This document shows, one piece after another, positions 8,127 through 17,115 of a stretch of 64,000 bases of DNA (the first letter of the stretch is position 1; the number at the start of each line of letters is the position of its first letter). The position numbers were made by a program, and so were the translations under genes. The DNA comes from Parasphingopyxis marina (GTDB taxonomy: Bacteria; Pseudomonadota; Alphaproteobacteria; Sphingomonadales; Sphingomonadaceae): the NCBI RefSeq assembly GCF_014237875.1, contig NZ_JACJVJ010000003.1, forward strand, positions 124,001 to 188,000, written 5' to 3'. The notes beneath the pieces are model-generated. The model was given only the letters and a program-made list of their open reading frames with translations, had not been told where the DNA came from and made no database searches.

Positions 8127-8919
8127 AACGCTCGCCTATTCGGTCGCGGACGGCATCGCGGTCATCACGCTTGACCGGCCCGGTCGGCACAACGCGATCA
8201 ACCACCAGATGCATTGCGAACTGCCGCGCGTCTGGGAGGTTTTCGATCGGGATCCCGAAGCGATCGTCGCGATCGTGACGGGCAGCGGCGAGAAGGCGTT
8301 CTGCACCGGCGCCGATGTGGCCGATCTGCCGAAACTGGACAGGGAAAGCGCGCCCAGCCATCACGCCATTCGATGGACGGGGTTGCAGAACCGGGTCTGG
8401 AAGCCGGTGATTTGCGCGGTCAACGGGCTCACCGTCGGCGGAGGCCTCCATTTCGTCGCCGATGCCGATATCGTCCTGGCCAGCGAAAATGCGGCCTTTT
8501 GCGACAGCCATGTCAGTGTGGGTCTCGTCGCGGGGCTTGAACCGGTCTCGCTGGCGCGGCGGATGCCGCTCGAGGCCGTGCTGAGGCTTTCGCTCGTAGG
8601 ACGCGACGAACGCATGTCGGCCGATCGCGCGCTGGCGCTCGGCATGGTCGGGGAAGTCGTCGCGCCGGACTGTCTGATGAAGCGGGCCCGCGAGCTTGCC
8701 GCGTCGATCGCGAAGAATTCACCTTCGGCCATGGGGCGGACCAAGCGTGCAATCTGGCAGTCGCTCGAGCTGCCGTTGCACGAGGCGCTGGACGCCGCCT
8801 GGGAGGAAATCCTCGCGCATAACGAAGGGCCTGATTTCGCGGAAGGCGTGAACGCCTTTCTCGAACGCCGCGCGCCGCGCTGGGCGCCGTTGACGCCGGA
8901 ACAGCCCGATGAGCGGTGA
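8119..8919 (+). CDS. enoyl-CoA hydratase/isomerase (crotonase) family protein
   Basis: 266 residues. LDRPGRHNAIN, then AFCTGADVADL (oxyanion loop) and VNGLTVGGGLHFVADADIVL place it in the crotonase family. The segment CDSHVSVGLVAGLEPVSLARRM has His where hydratases have the first catalytic Glu, and the second position appears to be Arg in LRLSLVGRD. A non-hydratase reaction such as isomerisation or C-C cleavage is possible. GTG start, overlapping the dehydrogenase stop by 8 bases; its own stop overlaps the next crotonase by 11, a tightly coupled arrangement. Confidence 0.87.
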   Translation: MFETLAYSVADGIAVITLDRPGRHNAINHQMHCELPRVWEVFDRDPEAIVAIVTGSGEKAFCTGADVADLPKLDRESAPSHHAIRWTGLQNRVWKPVICAVNGLTVGGGLHFVADADIVLASENAAFCDSHVSVGLVAGLEPVSLARRMPLEAVLRLSLVGRDERMSADRALALGMVGEVVAPDCLMKRARELAASIAKNSPSAMGRTKRAIWQSLELPLHEALDAAWEEILAHNEGPDFAEGVNAFLERRAPRWAPLTPEQPDER

Positions 8920-9664
8920 GCGCGAAATCCGGATCGAGCGCGACGGAAATGTCGGCGTCATCACGCTCGATCGGCCCGACAGGCTCAACGCCTACACGCC
9001 CGATATGGGCGACGAACTCGTCGATGCGTTCAGGGCTTTAGCCGGCGATGCCGCCATCGGCGCGATCCTGCTGACCGGATCCGGGCGTGCCTTCTGCGCC
9101 GGGGCCGACCGGGCCTTTCTGGACGGCGAGCGCGGGCGCAACGGAAAGCGCATCGGCGAAGAGCATTTCATTTCCGATTTCGCGCCGGAACTATTTGCGA
9201 TTCCCAAACCCGTCATCGCCGCCGTCAACGGTCCGGCGGTCGGCATCGGTGCGACGATGCTGCTGCCGCTCGACATACGGATCGCGGGCAAGAGCGCGCT
9301 GTTCGGCTTTCCCTTCGCGCGGCTGGGGCTGATGCCCGGCATGGGTTCCACCTGCCTGCTGTCGGCGATCGTCGGCCTTTCGCGCGCCAAGGAAATTTTC
9401 CTGACCGGGGCGACACTCGACAGCGCAGCCGCGCTTGAGGCCGGACTGGTGAGCCGTGTCGTCGCCGATGCCGATCTTCCCGCCGCAGCCAACGAACTGG
9501 CCCGGGCGGTGGCGGGCAACGATGCCGCCGCGATGGCCGAGGTCAAGCGGGCCATGGCCCATTCCATGGCCGAGGAACTGGGACGGGCGATCGAGAACGA
9601 ACAGCGCGAGGCGCGCGCTCTTGCCCAGCGCCGCGCCGCGATCAGGAAAGACCAGGTGACGTGA
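8909..9664 (+). CDS. enoyl-CoA hydratase/isomerase (crotonase), isomerase-like active site
   Basis: 251 residues. LDRPDRLNAYTPDM, AFCAGADRAFL and VNGPAVGIGATMLLPLDIRI are the crotonase signatures. Alignment by eye: FGFPFARLGLMPGMGS lacks the first catalytic Glu (Phe in its place), while LSRAKEIFLTG keeps the second. One retained Glu is common in enoyl-CoA isomerases of the PaaG/ECI type, so double-bond shift is the better guess than hydration. It overlaps the preceding crotonase by 11 bases and its TGA shares one base with the ATG of the next gene. Confidence 0.87.
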   Translation: MSGEREIRIERDGNVGVITLDRPDRLNAYTPDMGDELVDAFRALAGDAAIGAILLTGSGRAFCAGADRAFLDGERGRNGKRIGEEHFISDFAPELFAIPKPVIAAVNGPAVGIGATMLLPLDIRIAGKSALFGFPFARLGLMPGMGSTCLLSAIVGLSRAKEIFLTGATLDSAAALEAGLVSRVVADADLPAAANELARAVAGNDAAAMAEVKRAMAHSMAEELGRAIENEQREARALAQRRAAIRKDQVT

Positions 9665-10128
9665 TGGATGAAATCCGGTTCGACGCCATTGCCGCGCTAG
9701 AGGCCCGAAAGTCGGAAGAGTTCGGTCCGTGGAGCGCCTCTGTCGAGGTGCCCCAGAGCATGATCGCGGCCTTCGCCGAGATGACCGGCGACCGCCAATG
9801 GATTCATGTCGACAAGGAACGCGCGGCGGCGAGCCCGTTCGGCACGACGATCGCGCACGGTTTCCTGGTGCTCGCGCTCTCGCCGGTTATCAAGAACAGC
9901 GCCGGCTACGTCGTCGTCGGCCACGGCAGCGCTCTCAACTACGGTCTCGAACGCGTGCGCTTCGTCGCGCCGGTTCCGGCGGGTGCCTCGGTCCACGGGC
10001 ATACGCGGATCGTCGACGTCGCCGAGGAAAAGGGCGGAACGATGCTCACCACCGGCGTCGCCATCCATGTCGTGGGGTCCGACAAGCCGTCGGTCTGCTT
10101 CGACTGGAAGATTCTCTACAGGGCGTGA
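9664..10128 (+). CDS. MaoC family (R)-specific enoyl-CoA hydratase
   Basis: 154-155 residues in a single hot-dog. MTGDRQWIHVDKERAA carries the Asp-x4-His hydratase-2 motif, followed by GTTIAHGFLVLALSP (hot-dog helix) and LNYGLERVRFVAPVPAGASVHG, the canonical MaoC pattern. It hydrates trans-2-enoyl-CoA to (R)-3-hydroxyacyl-CoA. The preferred start is ATG at 9664 (TGATG junction); an in-frame GTG at 9661 is the alternative. It sits directly upstream of the DUF35 protein; in steroid side-chain degradation a MaoC hydratase, DUF35 and an Ltp2-type thiolase-like aldolase act together. Confidence 0.9.
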   Translation: MDEIRFDAIAALEARKSEEFGPWSASVEVPQSMIAAFAEMTGDRQWIHVDKERAAASPFGTTIAHGFLVLALSPVIKNSAGYVVVGHGSALNYGLERVRFVAPVPAGASVHGHTRIVDVAEEKGGTMLTTGVAIHVVGSDKPSVCFDWKILYRA

Positions 10129-10133
10129 GCGGG

Positions 10134-10607
10134 ATGATCGAGACCATACCCCTTCCCGTGACGGACGACCCCGTGGATCGTGCCTTCTGGCAGGCCTGTC
10201 TCGAAGGCAGGCTGCTCGTCCAGCGGTGCGGCGATTGCGGCCATGTCCAGCATCCGCCTCGCGCAATGTGCCCGGTGTGCCGCTCGATGGAGCTCGGCTG
10301 GAGCGAATGCGTCGGCACGGGCACGATCTGGTCGTTCACCGTTCCGCGTCCGCCGCTGCTTCCGGCCTTTGCCGGACTTGTTCCCTATGTCGTGGTGATC
10401 GTCGAGCCCGACGACTTCCCCGGAATCCGGATCGTCGGCGCTCTGGCCGGGATCGAAGGGAACGGCATCGGCGGAATCGACCCTGAGACGATCGCGATCG
10501 GGGGTCCGGTTCGCCTCACCTTCGTCAGCCTCGCCGACGATGTCGCACTGCCCTGCTGGGCGCCCGTGGCGGCCGACGGCTCATTGGAAAAGGACGCGCA
10601 GCAATGA
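10134..10607 (+). CDS. DUF35 / OB-fold Zn-ribbon acyl-CoA-associated protein
   Basis: 157 residues. An N-terminal rubredoxin-like zinc ribbon (CGDCGHVQHPPRAMCPVC, near residues 29-46) is followed by an OB-fold segment (GTIWSFTVPRPPLLPAFAG, VPYVVVIVEPDDFPGIRIVG). DUF35 proteins bridge and activate thiolase-superfamily partners, as ChsH2 does for the aldolase Ltp2. The obvious partner is the Cys-less SCP2-type thiolase at 15946-17106 in the same operon. ATG at 10134 follows the MaoC stop by five bases; its stop forms ATGA with the dioxygenase start. Confidence 0.88.
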   Translation: MIETIPLPVTDDPVDRAFWQACLEGRLLVQRCGDCGHVQHPPRAMCPVCRSMELGWSECVGTGTIWSFTVPRPPLLPAFAGLVPYVVVIVEPDDFPGIRIVGALAGIEGNGIGGIDPETIAIGGPVRLTFVSLADDVALPCWAPVAADGSLEKDAQQ

Positions 10608-11587
10608 AGATCAAATCGCTCGGCTATATCGGCATCGGCAGTACGGACCCGGACGCTTGGCTGGCTTTCGGAACCGGCGTCCTCGGCATGATGCCGGCCC
10701 GCGCCATTCCGGGCGAGGGCTGGGGAGAGCCCGGCCAGCCGCGCGAACCGACGGGTAGGCCCGATGGCGTCGGCGCCGACGGGGCGGTCTATCTCAAGAT
10801 GGACGAGCGCCAGTGGCGTATCGCGATCCACCCGACAGACGGCGCGCGCGACCTGCTTTACATGGGCCTCGAACTCGACGGCCATATCGAGCTTGAGGCC
10901 GCCGTCGCCGAGCTGCGCGCCGCCGGGATCGAGGTACGCGAGGGCAGCGACGAGGATGCGTTCTGCCGCGCCGTGACGGGGATCGCCTATTGCGAGGATC
11001 CGTCGGGCAACGCGCTCGAGCTCTATTACGGGCCGACCACCGATTATAATTTCGCCTCGCCCGTGCCCGGTCTCGAATTCGTCGCCGGGCATCTCGGCGT
11101 CGGCCATTTCAACCTGTTCGTGCACAACCAGGCGGCCTGCTTCGATTTCTACACACGACTGCTGGGTTTCAAACTGTCCGACTATTTCCGCTACGGGCCG
11201 GGGGTCGCGCTCCAGTTCCTGCGTTGCAATCCGCGCCACCACAGCATTGCGATGATCGACATGGGCACGGGCAACGTCCTCCAGCACATGCTCGTCGAGA
11301 TGGCGACCGTCGACGATGTCGGCAAGGCGCTCGACCGGGCGAAGCGGGCCGGTATGAACGTCGTCAGCGCGCTGGGTCGGCACCGCAACGACGGGATGTT
11401 CTCCTTCTACATGCGTTCGCCCAGCGGTTTCGATGTCGAGGTCGGCTGCGGCGGCAAGCTGCTCGATGAGACCTGGTCGCCCAACGAGTTCTGCGAGGGC
11501 GATGTCTGGGGCCATGACGGGCTGATCGAGGCCGTGATCGAGGCCAGCGAGGTGGCGCGCGCGCGCGCAGGCCAGGGGGCGCCATGA
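10604..11587 (+). CDS. class I extradiol ring-cleavage dioxygenase (VOC superfamily)
   Basis: 327 residues in two VOC modules; the C-terminal one carries the metal site. Alignment to BphC by eye gives Fe ligands His168 (GHFNLF), His228 (LQHMLVEM) and Glu279 (FDVEVGCGG), second-sphere His213 (PRHHSIAM) and His260 (GRHRND), all in BphC-like spacing. The predicted reaction is O2-dependent meta-cleavage of a catechol to a 2-hydroxymuconate-type product. It overlaps, in ATGA fashion, the 2-oxoacid:ferredoxin oxidoreductase, which suggests the cleavage product is used there as a 2-oxoacid. This pairing is known from the estrogen 4,5-seco pathway (4-hydroxyestrone 4,5-dioxygenase OecC/EdcB). The exact catechol cannot be read from sequence. 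Confidence 0.9.
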   Translation: MKIKSLGYIGIGSTDPDAWLAFGTGVLGMMPARAIPGEGWGEPGQPREPTGRPDGVGADGAVYLKMDERQWRIAIHPTDGARDLLYMGLELDGHIELEAAVAELRAAGIEVREGSDEDAFCRAVTGIAYCEDPSGNALELYYGPTTDYNFASPVPGLEFVAGHLGVGHFNLFVHNQAACFDFYTRLLGFKLSDYFRYGPGVALQFLRCNPRHHSIAMIDMGTGNVLQHMLVEMATVDDVGKALDRAKRAGMNVVSALGRHRNDGMFSFYMRSPSGFDVEVGCGGKLLDETWSPNEFCEGDVWGHDGLIEAVIEASEVARARAGQGAP

Positions 11588-14500
11588 CCGGCGCGACGAT
11601 CGACACCGGCTATCGGCTCGAAGATCGCTACCGGCGCAAAACCGGGCGCGTCTTCCTGTCCGGCTCGCAGGCGCTGGTTCGCCTGCCGATGATGCAGCGG
11701 CAGCGCGATGCCGCAGCGGGGCTCGACACGGCCGGTTTCATCTCCGGCTATACCGGTTCGCCGCTCGGCGGATACGATATTGCGCTGAAACAGGTGCCCG
11801 AACTGCTCGAAGAGCATCACATCCATTTCGAGCCGGGGATCAACGAGGATCTCGGCGCCACCGCCGTCTGGGGCTCGCAGCAGGTCGGACTGTTCGGCAA
11901 TGCGCGCTACGATGGCGTGTTTGGCATCTGGTACGGCAAGGGCCCCGGCGTCGATCGCTCGGGCGACGCGCTCAAGCATGGCAGCTATTCGGGCACCTCG
12001 CCCAATGGCGGCGTGCTAGTGCTGGCGGGCGACGATCACGGCGCCAAGTCCTCGACGACGGCGCATCAGAGCGATCACGCCTTCATCCATTTCGGCATGC
12101 CTTATCTCAATCCCGCCTCCGTGCAGGACTATCTCGATCTCGGCATGCACGGCTTCGCGATGTCGCGCTATTCGGGTTGTTGGATCGGCATGAAATGCGT
12201 GACCGACACCATCGAGAGCAGCGCTTCGGTCGAGGTCGATCCGCACCGCGTCGAAATCGTCATGCCCGACGGAAGCAACGCCGCCGGACAGCGCAGCACG
12301 CGCTGGATGGTTCCCGCACTCGCCATCGAAAAGCGGCATTATCAGGAACGCTTACCGGCGGTGCAGGCCTATGTGCGCGCGAACGGCCTCAATCGGACGG
12401 TCATTGCTTCCTCCGTCCGTAATCTCGCGATCGTGACCACCGGCAAGGCCTATCTCGACGTCAGACAGGCGCTCGACGATCTCGGACTCGACGAGGCTCG
12501 CTGCGAAGCGCTGGGTCTTTCGCTGTTCAAGGTCGCCATGCCCTGGCCGCTGGAACCCGAGGGTGTGCTCGACTTCGTCGCGGGCCATCGCGAGATCCTC
12601 GTCGTCGAGGAAAAACGGCCGGTGATCGAGGATCAGATCGCGCGCCTGCTCGTCAACATGCCCGATCATCCCCTGTTGCTCGGCAAGCGCGACGAGGCGG
12701 GCGCCGAACTCGTTTCCGCCGAGGGCGAGACCGCTCCGCTGCCGGTCGCGCAGGCGATCGGCGCGCGGCTCGAAGCGCTGACCGCCGATGCCGACCTTTC
12801 GGCCCGACTGGCGGTGCTCGGCCGCGAAAATGCCGGGCCGGCGGCAAAGGCTGCCTCGCTTGCGCGCATGCCCAGCTTCTGCGCTGGCTGCCCGCACAAC
12901 CGTTCGACCAAGCTGCCCGACGGCAGCGTCGCCTTCGGCGGAATCGGTTGCCACGGCATGGCGACCTTCCTACCCGAACGAAACACGCCGACTCTGTTCC
13001 AGATGGGCGGGGAGGGCGCGCCTTGGATCGGCATCGCGCCGTTCACTGAAACGCCGCACATCTTCCAGAATCTCGGCGACGGCACCTATTATCATTCGGG
13101 CCTGCTCGCGATCCGCGCCGCCGTCGCCGCCGGCGTCAACATCACCTACAAGATCCTCGTCAACGATGCGATCGCGATGACGGGCGGCCAGGAAATCGCC
13201 GGCAAGATGCGCGTCGACACGCTGACCCGCCAGGTCCATGCCGAGGGCGCCCGTGCCATCGCCGTCGTCACCGACCATCCCGAACAATATGGGGCGGAAG
13301 CCGATTTCGCGCCGGGCACTACCGTCCATCACCGCGACGATCTCGACGAGGTCCAGCGCCGGATGCGCGAGATCGAAGGCGTGACGGCGATCGTCTACGA
13401 CCAGAATTGCGCGACCGAGCTCCGCCGCCGGCGCAAGCGCGGTAAGGCGGAGGATCCCGATTGCCGGCCCTTCATCGCCAGCCGCGTGTGCGAAGGCTGC
13501 GGCGATTGCTCCGTCCAGTCCAACTGCATCGCCATCGAACCGGTCGAGACCGATTTCGGCCGCAAGCGGCGGATCAACCAGTCTGCCTGCAACAAGGATT
13601 TCTCCTGCATCGAGGGATATTGCCCAAGCTTCGTCACCGTTCATGGCGGGCGGCCCCGCAAACGCGATAGCGGAGCCGAGCAGGGCCATGCCGCGCTGCT
13701 CGCTGCCCTGCCCGAACCCTCTGCAGCTCCGGTGGAGGCGCCGTTCAGCCTGCTCGTTACGGGTATCGGCGGCTATGGCGTCGTCACGCTCGGCGCGATC
13801 CTCGGCATGGCGGCCCATCTCGAAGGCAAGGGCTGTTCGGTGCTCGACGTTGCCGGGCTGGCTCAGCGCAACGGGCCCGTCACCAGCCACGTTCGTATCG
13901 CGGCTACGCCCGAAGCGCTCCAGGCGACCCGCATCGCCCGCGCCGATCTCGTCATCGGCAGCGACATCGTCGTCACCGCGAGTGCCGACGTACTGGGCCG
14001 GATGCGGCCGGGCCTGACGCGCGCCGTGGTCAACAGCCATGTCGCGCCGACTTCCGATTTCGCGACCAATCCCGATCTCGATCTCGCTGCGGATTCGATG
14101 GAAGCGTTGGTCGTCGAGCGCACCGAGAAAGCGGAGTTCCTCGAAGCGAGCCGGCTTGCCTATGCGCTGATGGGCAACGAGATCGCAGCCAATCTGATGC
14201 TGGTCGGCTATGCCGCGCAGCGCGGCTGGCTGCCGGTGTCGCTAGAGGCGCTCGACCGTGCGATCGAACTTAACGGTACCGCGGTCGGGATGAACCGCGC
14301 GGCCCTCGCATGGGGTCGGATCGCGGCCCATGATCCGGAACGGGTGGCGGCGCCGATCTCCCCCGAGTCGGCCGACATCGGGGCGGGCGAAAGCCTCGAC
14401 GCGTTGATCGAGCGCAACGCCGCCGAACTCGTTCGCTACCAGGACGAAGCCTATGCCGCGCGTTATCGCGAACTCGTCGAGCGCGCACGCACTGCCGAGA

Positions 14501-15048
14501 CCGGGCTGGGCGGCGGGGAGGACGATTTCGCCCGCGCTGTGGCCCGCTATTATTACAAGCTGCTCGCCTACAAGGACGAATATGAGGTTGCCCGGCTGCT
14601 AAGCGGCGAGGAGTTCCGCAAGGCCTTGGAGGAGGAGTTCGAAGGCGATTTCCGCATCGAATTCCACATGGCTCCGCCTATCTTGCAGCGCCGCGATCCG
14701 CGTACGGGCCGCTATCCCAAACGCCGTTTCGGCGGCTGGATGATCCACGCCTTGCGGCTGTTGGCGAAGTTCCGCCGATTCCGCGGCACTGCGTTCGACG
14801 TCTTCGGCTATGCTGCGCATCGTCGGCTCGAACGCGCCCTGATCGCCGAATATGAGAGCGACGTCGCGATGATTGCCGAGCGCCTCGATCATGCCAACCG
14901 GGAGGCCGCTGTCCGGCTGGCCGGCTGGCCGGAACTCGTCCGCGGCTACGATAGCGTCAAGGACGGGCACATAGCCGACATGCGGAAAAAAAAGGCCGAA
15001 TGGATGGCCGAACTCGACGAGGCCCGGCGCGTAGCCGTGCCCGCTTGA
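11584..15048 (+). CDS. indolepyruvate ferredoxin oxidoreductase-family 2-oxoacid:ferredoxin oxidoreductase (IorA-IorB fusion)
   Basis: 1154 residues, the usual size of fused IorAB proteins. An N-terminal POR-like domain (GFISGYTGSPLGGYD near 55), a CAGCPHN motif near 433, a TPP-binding core GDGTYYHSG...NDAIAMTGGQ from about 497, an Fe-S cluster site CEGCGDCSVQSNC near 636, and an IorB/gamma domain from about 720 (TGIGGYGVVTLGAIL). It oxidatively decarboxylates a 2-oxoacid to an acyl-CoA with ferredoxin as acceptor. Translationally coupled to the extradiol dioxygenase. In estrogen-degrading sphingomonads a homologous gene (edcC) acts on the ring-cleavage product; that role is inferred here. 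No ferredoxin gene is visible nearby. Confidence 0.9.
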   Translation: MTGATIDTGYRLEDRYRRKTGRVFLSGSQALVRLPMMQRQRDAAAGLDTAGFISGYTGSPLGGYDIALKQVPELLEEHHIHFEPGINEDLGATAVWGSQQVGLFGNARYDGVFGIWYGKGPGVDRSGDALKHGSYSGTSPNGGVLVLAGDDHGAKSSTTAHQSDHAFIHFGMPYLNPASVQDYLDLGMHGFAMSRYSGCWIGMKCVTDTIESSASVEVDPHRVEIVMPDGSNAAGQRSTRWMVPALAIEKRHYQERLPAVQAYVRANGLNRTVIASSVRNLAIVTTGKAYLDVRQALDDLGLDEARCEALGLSLFKVAMPWPLEPEGVLDFVAGHREILVVEEKRPVIEDQIARLLVNMPDHPLLLGKRDEAGAELVSAEGETAPLPVAQAIGARLEALTADADLSARLAVLGRENAGPAAKAASLARMPSFCAGCPHNRSTKLPDGSVAFGGIGCHGMATFLPERNTPTLFQMGGEGAPWIGIAPFTETPHIFQNLGDGTYYHSGLLAIRAAVAAGVNITYKILVNDAIAMTGGQEIAGKMRVDTLTRQVHAEGARAIAVVTDHPEQYGAEADFAPGTTVHHRDDLDEVQRRMREIEGVTAIVYDQNCATELRRRRKRGKAEDPDCRPFIASRVCEGCGDCSVQSNCIAIEPVETDFGRKRRINQSACNKDFSCIEGYCPSFVTVHGGRPRKRDSGAEQGHAALLAALPEPSAAPVEAPFSLLVTGIGGYGVVTLGAILGMAAHLEGKGCSVLDVAGLAQRNGPVTSHVRIAATPEALQATRIARADLVIGSDIVVTASADVLGRMRPGLTRAVVNSHVAPTSDFATNPDLDLAADSMEALVVERTEKAEFLEASRLAYALMGNEIAANLMLVGYAAQRGWLPVSLEALDRAIELNGTAVGMNRAALAWGRIAAHDPERVAAPISPESADIGAGESLDALIERNAAELVRYQDEAYAARYRELVERARTAETGLGGGEDDFARAVARYYYKLLAYKDEYEVARLLSGEEFRKALEEEFEGDFRIEFHMAPPILQRRDPRTGRYPKRRFGGWMIHALRLLAKFRRFRGTAFDVFGYAAHRRLERALIAEYESDVAMIAERLDHANREAAVRLAGWPELVRGYDSVKDGHIADMRKKKAEWMAELDEARRVAVPA

Positions 15049-15067
15049 CCAATATGGGACAGACGGA

Positions 15068-15949
15068 ATGACATTTCTTCAGGGCAAGGCGGCCGTGGTG
15101 ACGGGCGGCGGACGGGGAATAGGCAAGGGGCATTGCCTCGCGCTCGCCGGAGCCGGCGCGCGGGTCGCCGTCAACGATATCGACAAGGACGTCGCCGGCG
15201 AAGTTGTCGCCGAGATCGAGGCGGTGGGCGGCGAAGCGGTGGCCAGCGATGCCAATATCGGCAGCCGGGAAGGCGCGGAGGCGCTGATCGCCTGCTGCGT
15301 CGAGAGGTTCGGCGGAATCGACATCCTCGTCAACAATGCCGGCAATCTGCGCGACCGTTCCTTCCTCAAGATGAGCGACGAGGAATTCGACGCCGTCTGG
15401 ACCGTGCATGTGAAGGGCACCTTCTGGTGCAGCCAGACGGCGGCGCGTGCGATGCGCGAGGCCGGACGCGGCGGGGCGATCGTCAACACCACTTCGGGCG
15501 CGCATTTCGGCAGTTTCGGGCAAACCAACTATGCCGCCGCCAAGGGCGCCATCGCCTCGATGACCTATACCTGGGCGCTTGAACTCGCCCGCTACGGCAT
15601 TCGCGTCAACGCGATCGGACCGACGGGGACGACACGCATGTCGGATACCTTCGCCGGCGAGCCCTTGCCCTTCGTCGATCCCGCGCTGAACGGGCCGCTC
15701 GTCGCCTTCCTGTGCAGCGACAAGGCCCGCACCGTCAGCGGGCAGGTCTTCGGATCGGGCGGCGAGCGCGTCGCCCATATGGTGCAGCCGCATTACGGCA
15801 AGACTCTCGTTCGCGAGGCGGGCTGGACGGTCGAGGCGCTGGAGAAGCATTTCATCGGCCAGCTTGCGGGCGAATTCGGCGCGCTCGGAATGCTCGCCCG
15901 GCCCTATCCCTTTCATGAAGGCGTGGGACCGCAGGGCGAGGGTGCATGA
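15068..15949 (+). CDS. SDR dehydrogenase of the 17-beta-HSD4/multifunctional (3R)-hydroxyacyl-CoA type
   Basis: 293 residues. TGGGRGIG at 12-19, NDID at the end of beta-2 (NAD-type), NNAG at 89-92, catalytic Ser143, Tyr155 and Lys159 (YAAAK). The tail after residue 235 (VREAGWTVEALEKHF) is longer than in minimal SDRs and resembles the extended dehydrogenases of peroxisomal-type beta-oxidation. It probably oxidises the (R)-3-hydroxyacyl-CoA made by the MaoC hydratases upstream. The gene follows the oxidoreductase after 19 bases and is coupled by ATGA to the thiolase-like gene. Confidence 0.87.
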   Translation: MTFLQGKAAVVTGGGRGIGKGHCLALAGAGARVAVNDIDKDVAGEVVAEIEAVGGEAVASDANIGSREGAEALIACCVERFGGIDILVNNAGNLRDRSFLKMSDEEFDAVWTVHVKGTFWCSQTAARAMREAGRGGAIVNTTSGAHFGSFGQTNYAAAKGAIASMTYTWALELARYGIRVNAIGPTGTTRMSDTFAGEPLPFVDPALNGPLVAFLCSDKARTVSGQVFGSGGERVAHMVQPHYGKTLVREAGWTVEALEKHFIGQLAGEFGALGMLARPYPFHEGVGPQGEGA

Positions 15950-17106
15950 CGCAAACGACCGCCTTCAAGGACCGGACGGCGATCGTCGGCATTGGCCAGA
16001 CGGCCTTCGCCAAGTCGCTGCCCGAGACTGAACTGCAGCTTGCCTGCCGCGCGATCCGGGCCGCGCTCGACGATGCCGGGATCGACCCGGGTGAGGTCGA
16101 CGCGCTTGGCTGCTTCACCCAGGAGACGACGCCCGAATTCGAGATCGCCCGCAATCTCGGCTTCGGCGAACTGCATTTCTTCAGCCAGGTAGCCCATGGC
16201 GGCGGGGCGATTTGCGGCGCGATCGGTCAGGTTGCGATGGCGATCGCGCTCGGTGTCGCCAAGGTCGGCGTGGTCTGGCGCTCGCGCAAGCGCGGCGACC
16301 CTTCGAAGCGCCAATGGGCGGGAGTCCAGCCCCGCATCGACGATCATTGGAAATGGTCGCGCCCGCACGGCCTGTCACGTCCCGTCGACGAGGTCGCGGT
16401 GATGATGCGGCGCTATATGCACGATCATGGCGCGACGCGCGAGCAGCTCGCCTCGGTTGCGCTGGCGCAACGCGCTTATGCCAATGGCAATCCCGATGCG
16501 CTGATGCGCGAGAAGCCGATGACGCTTTCGAGCTACCTCGATGCGCGGATGATCTCCGATCCGCTCTGCCTGTTCGACAACTGCCTCGAAAGCGACGGAG
16601 CGATCGCGATCGTCGTCACCGCGGCGGAGCGCGTACGCGATCTCAGACGCTCGCCGGTGCTCATCCACGCCTTTTCGCAAGGGATGACGCGCGAGCATCA
16701 ACTGATGACCGACTATCACGGTGCCGATCCGTTTCGCAGTTCGTCGGGCGCCACTGCCGCCAATCTCTGGCGGCAGTCGGATATCGGGCCGGCCGAGATC
16801 GACTTCGCCCAGATCTATGACGCTTTCTCGCCGCTCGTCCTTTTCAGCCTCGAAAATTACGGCTTTTGCGGCCGCGGCGAGGCGGCGGCCTTTGCCGCAG
16901 GCGGCGCGATCGCGAAAGGCGGATCGCTGCCGGTCAATACCTCGGGCGGCAGCCTGTCCGAAGTCTATCTACACGGCGCCAATCTGGTGACCGAGGCCGT
17001 CCGCCAGCTGCGCGGCGAAGCGGCGAACCAGGTCGACGGGGCCGAAACCTGTCTTGTCAGCACGTGCGACAGTACGCCGAACGGCGCGCTCGTGCTGCGG
17101 CGATAA
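15946..17106 (+). CDS. SCP2-type thiolase-like protein without nucleophilic Cys (Ltp2-like aldolase candidate)
   Basis: 386 residues with thiolase fold landmarks (TAIVGIGQTAFAK at the N-terminus, IDFAQIYDAFSPL and NTSGGSLSEVYLHGANLV later). Where thiolases have the acyl-accepting Cys, this protein reads SQVAHGGGAICG (residues 80-91), so the nucleophile is replaced; the C-terminal Cys/Gly motif is also atypical (STCDSTPNGA). That pattern fits Ltp2-type retro-aldolases, which cleave a beta-hydroxyacyl-CoA without a Cys and need a DUF35 partner; the DUF35 gene at 10134 is in the same operon. Function inferred, not proven. Confidence 0.83.
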   Translation: MTQTTAFKDRTAIVGIGQTAFAKSLPETELQLACRAIRAALDDAGIDPGEVDALGCFTQETTPEFEIARNLGFGELHFFSQVAHGGGAICGAIGQVAMAIALGVAKVGVVWRSRKRGDPSKRQWAGVQPRIDDHWKWSRPHGLSRPVDEVAVMMRRYMHDHGATREQLASVALAQRAYANGNPDALMREKPMTLSSYLDARMISDPLCLFDNCLESDGAIAIVVTAAERVRDLRRSPVLIHAFSQGMTREHQLMTDYHGADPFRSSSGATAANLWRQSDIGPAEIDFAQIYDAFSPLVLFSLENYGFCGRGEAAAFAAGGAIAKGGSLPVNTSGGSLSEVYLHGANLVTEAVRQLRGEAANQVDGAETCLVSTCDSTPNGALVLRR

Positions 17107-17115
17107 AGCGAAAGG

